Assembly: GCF_030817535.1 (NCBI RefSeq)
Contig: NZ_JAUSZL010000002.1
Location: 1,488,001 to 1,552,000 of the forward strand
Length of the DNA stretch: 64,000 nucleotides
Reading direction: 5' to 3'
Source of the DNA: Streptomyces sp. V3I8
GTDB taxonomy: Bacteria > Actinomycetota > Actinomycetes > Streptomycetales > Streptomycetaceae
How positions within the stretch are numbered: the first letter of the stretch is position 1; every line of letters starts with the position of its first letter. Below the pieces are notes generated by a model, which had not been told where the DNA came from, did not search any database, and was given only the letters and a program-made list of their open reading frames with translations. Below, in pieces: positions 61,805-64,000 of the stretch. A program made the translations under genes and the position numbers.

Positions 61805-62641
61805 ATGGAACTCCCAACCGAGCCTGCACAGAAGGGATCAGCCGCGAAGCCGCGGCCTCCCCTCGTCCGTGAGGTCCTGCTCGTCGCGGGCCTCTTCCTC
61901 GTCTATAAGCTCGGCCGTCAGCTGGCCACCGGCCACACCGCCGAGGCCTTCGCGAACGCGCACCGCGTGTGGGACCTCGAACGGTTCCTGCACCTGCCCG
62001 GCGAGAGCTCCGTGCAGTCCGCGATGCTGCACGGCGACCTCCTCGTCCACCTCGCCAACACCTATTACGCGACCGTGCACTTCCCCGCCACGGTGGCCTT
62101 CCTGAGCTGGCTGTACCTGCGGCGGCCGGGGCACTACCTGTGGGCCCGCCGGGTCCTCGCCGCGGTCACCGCGGCCGCCCTGGTGACGCATCTCACGTTC
62201 CCGCTCGCCCCGCCGCGCATGCTGGCCGCGACCGGCCTCGTGGACACCGGGCAGGTGTACGGACCGACCGTGTACGGCGCCTCGCCCGGGACCGACTCCC
62301 TCTCGAACCAGTTCGCCGCGATGCCGTCGCTGCACTTCGGCTGGGCCCTGATGATCGCGGTCGGCCTGATCGCCGCGACCCGGTCCCGGTGGCGGTGGCT
62401 GTGGCTGCTGCACCCGCTGGTGACGCTGCTGGTGATCGTCGGTACGGCGAACCACTACTGGTTCGACGCGATCGTGGCCGGCGCGCTCCTCGGCATCGCT
62501 CTCGCCGTCCTGCGCCCGCCCCGGGACGACGGCGCCGCCGGCAGCCTCGTACCGCAGAAGCAGAAGCAGAAGCAGAAGCAGGAACAGGAACAGGCGGCCG
62601 GCGCACCGCAGGCGCCCGAGCTCGTGGGAGCCGGCCGATGA
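61805..62641 (+). CDS. PAP2-superfamily membrane phosphatase (inositol-phosphorylceramide-synthase-like)
   Basis: 278 residues with six transmembrane segments. PAP2_3-type active-site pieces: FPLAPPRMLAATGLVDTG, MPSLHFGWALMIAVGLI (the S-x-H motif of PAP2) and GTANHYWFDAIVAGALLG (second His and Asp). Eukaryotic IPC synthases and bacterial lipid phosphatases share this layout. The C-terminus contains a KQKQKQKQEQEQ run. Start at ATG 61805 (AGGGG upstream); a start at 61706 would lie in the operator. ATG of the DMT gene overlaps its stop. Confidence 0.85.
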   Translation: MELPTEPAQKGSAAKPRPPLVREVLLVAGLFLVYKLGRQLATGHTAEAFANAHRVWDLERFLHLPGESSVQSAMLHGDLLVHLANTYYATVHFPATVAFLSWLYLRRPGHYLWARRVLAAVTAAALVTHLTFPLAPPRMLAATGLVDTGQVYGPTVYGASPGTDSLSNQFAAMPSLHFGWALMIAVGLIAATRSRWRWLWLLHPLVTLLVIVGTANHYWFDAIVAGALLGIALAVLRPPRDDGAAGSLVPQKQKQKQKQEQEQAAGAPQAPELVGAGR

Positions 62642-63618
62642 GCGCCACCCTCCTCGCCGTCGTCCTGTCCCTGGTCTCCGCCGTCGCCTACGCGGGCGCC
62701 GCGGTGGCCCAGGAACGCCTGGCCTCCCGGAGCGCGGACGCGGGGATGCTGCGGCTGCTGGGCCGTGGCGCCTGGTGGTGGTCGGTCGGCCTCAACGCCG
62801 GGGCCGCGCTGCTGCACGTGGCCGCCCTCAAGTACGGAACACTCACCCTCGTCCAGCCGCTCGGCGCGCTCACCCTGGTCGCCGCGGTGCCCCTGGGCGC
62901 ACGCCTGGCGGGACGCCGGGTCAGCGCGGTCGAGTGGCGCGGTACGGCGCTGACGCTGGCCGGGCTCTGCGCCGTGCTCGTCACCGCGTCCGGGCCCGCG
63001 CCCGACGACGTGCTGAGCGTCCCGCAGGCGCTGGCCGTCACGGGCGCCACCGCGGCCCTCATCGGCGCGCTGGCCCGGCCGGGCGCGCGCCCCGGGCTGC
63101 GGCACGCGTCCGCGTCCGGCGTCGCCTCGGGGGTCGCCTCGGCGCTCACCCAGACCGTGACCGTCGCCGTGACGGACCGTTCGGGTCCGCTGCTGAGCGG
63201 GCAGGTCGTCGTGGTGGCCGTGTTGGTCGCGGCGTTCGCCGCGGGCGGGCTGCTGCTGTCGCAGACCGCCTACAAGGGTGGCCTCGGCGCGCCGCTCGCC
63301 GTCGTGACGCTGGCCAATCCGATCGCCGCCGCAGCCATCGGCCTCTCGCTGCTCGGCGAGCGGCTGCAGGGCGGGGCGGCGGGGCTGCTCCTCGCGGCGG
63401 CCGGGGCGGCCGTCGCGGCCTGGGGCGTGGTGACGCTGTCGCGTTCCGCGCCCGTGCCGCCCGTGCCGCCCGTGCCCGCGCCGGTGGCCGTGCCCGCGGA
63501 GAGGGGGGACGAACCGCATCCGGTGGCCGCGGTCCTCGCACTCGGGCCCGACCCGGCCGCGTACGAACCCTCGCTGCTGCCCCGGCAGCAGAACCCGGGG
63601 CACCTCACCTCGCTGTAG
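62638..63618 (+). CDS. DMT-superfamily transporter
   Basis: 326 residues, about 9-10 transmembrane helices. The conserved segment LLHVAALKYGTLTLVQPLGALTLVAAVPLGARLAGRRV is typical of EamA/NIPA-like carriers of actinobacteria, and a second half-repeat reads PLAVVTLANPIAAAAIGLSLLGERL. The C-terminal tail is Pro/Ala-rich and polar. ATG 62638 overlaps the PAP2 stop (ATGA). Substrate unknown; the partnership with a lipid phosphatase and shared TetR control suggest lipid or drug stress (inference). Confidence 0.85.
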   Translation: MSATLLAVVLSLVSAVAYAGAAVAQERLASRSADAGMLRLLGRGAWWWSVGLNAGAALLHVAALKYGTLTLVQPLGALTLVAAVPLGARLAGRRVSAVEWRGTALTLAGLCAVLVTASGPAPDDVLSVPQALAVTGATAALIGALARPGARPGLRHASASGVASGVASALTQTVTVAVTDRSGPLLSGQVVVVAVLVAAFAAGGLLLSQTAYKGGLGAPLAVVTLANPIAAAAIGLSLLGERLQGGAAGLLLAAAGAAVAAWGVVTLSRSAPVPPVPPVPAPVAVPAERGDEPHPVAAVLALGPDPAAYEPSLLPRQQNPGHLTSL

Positions 63619-63672
63619 CCCCCCGTCCCCGGCCGTCCCAGCCGGCGCCGGAACACGGCGCCGGAGCGGCGG

Positions 63673-64000
63673 TCAGCCCAGGCCGCGCGAGTCCTGCTTG
63701 AGCGGTGTCGGCGTGGTCGACGACCGCGAAGTCGATCTTCCCGAACATGTTCTGCCGGGCGATCTCACCGGCCGGCGAACCGTCCGGACGCGCCACCAGC
63801 ACCCGGGACTTCAGGAACTTGCGGGGCCGGGTCAGCAGCAGTTGCGGCTGACCGTGCGCGTCGCGGATCCCGAACCTGTGCGTCATGAACTGGTCGATGC
63901 TCGCGACGAAGCGCAGCACCTTCCTCAGTGCGCTCCGCCCGACCTGGACGGCCGGGCCGAGCCGGTTGCCCTGCTGGTCCATGACCTTGTACTCGTTGGT
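63673..64000 (-). pseudogene. LURP-one / phospholipid scramblase-like gene, 5' end outside window, 3' end damaged
   Basis: Coming in from the right edge, codons read TNEYKVMDQQGNRLGPAVQV, SALRKVLRFVASIDQFMTHR, FGIRDAHGQPQLLLTRPRKF and PDGSPAGEIARQNMFGKIDF. These match the start-to-middle of the LURP-one/scramblase barrel (ligand-dependent lipid or surface-associated family). After FGKIDFAVVD the expected ~80-residue second half is missing. The C-terminal LKQDSRGLG, which I recall as the usual family ending, appears in the next frame and stops at TGA 63673; the in-frame read-through ends at 63605 with no family similarity. An internal deletion with frameshift is implied. Confidence 0.6.

Overview
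The window is high-GC actinobacterial DNA with GTG and TTG starts, translationally coupled genes and secreted copper enzymes. It looks like a Streptomyces core-arm region. From memory, the gene order (idi, SCO6745-family gene, ssgD, small laccase, pcaV-pcaIJFHGBL) matches the SCO6690-SCO6755 stretch of S. coelicolor. No tRNA, rRNA, CRISPR array, transposase or prophage gene was seen. Apart from one deletion scar, one frameshifted gene and one damaged edge gene, the reading frames are intact.

Left part (1-9 kb): a three-gene minus-strand operon encodes a glycerol-1-phosphate-dehydrogenase-like enzyme, a nucleotidyltransferase and a CDP-alcohol phosphotransferase fusion. It is divergent from a galE-like epimerase across a region with PHO-box-like direct repeats. 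Then come idi, an anti-sigma-type ATPase, an HdeD-like membrane protein, a crotonase without the usual catalytic glutamates, and an SCO6745-family gene behind a perfect palindrome.

9-23 kb: tex, an ABC-F protein, a protein of unknown function, a D-amino-acid-oxidase-like flavoprotein, a BCCT transporter, two secreted peptidases (S15-type and M14), a MerR regulator and an SDR enzyme. Two gene remnants (a sugar ABC permease and a benzoylformate-decarboxylase-like enzyme) meet head to head at about 23.0 kb.

23-31.5 kb: a beta-oxidation operon (AMACR-like CoA transferase, acyl-CoA dehydrogenase, thiolase, FadB-like enzyme) behind two overlapping palindromes, then a saccharopine-dehydrogenase-like reductase and a PfkB-type kinase.

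31.5-42 kb: a 46-residue membrane protein, a frameshifted endonuclease V, a secreted Asp-box propeller, ssgD, a PEP-mutase-like enzyme, a GPP34 protein, a second ABC-F protein with a long leader, DDAH, an acyl-ACP desaturase preceded by three tandem palindromic operators, a WhiB-like protein and a LacI regulator.

42-48 kb: a two-domain small laccase is divergent from two overlapping genes for secreted proteins. One is a ThuA-sugar dehydrogenase fusion. The other is a cupredoxin / beta-sandwich / DUF1080 protein. I propose these form an extracellular copper-linked 3-keto-sugar system; this is inference.

48-64 kb: a DUF3048 lipoprotein, the complete protocatechuate branch (pcaV and pcaIJFHGBL), a large AAA/TPR regulator-like ATPase with no LuxR helix-turn-helix, a DUF2510 protein, and a TetR gene divergent from a PAP2 phosphatase / DMT transporter pair across a long perfect inverted repeat. 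A damaged LURP-one/scramblase-like gene runs off the right edge.
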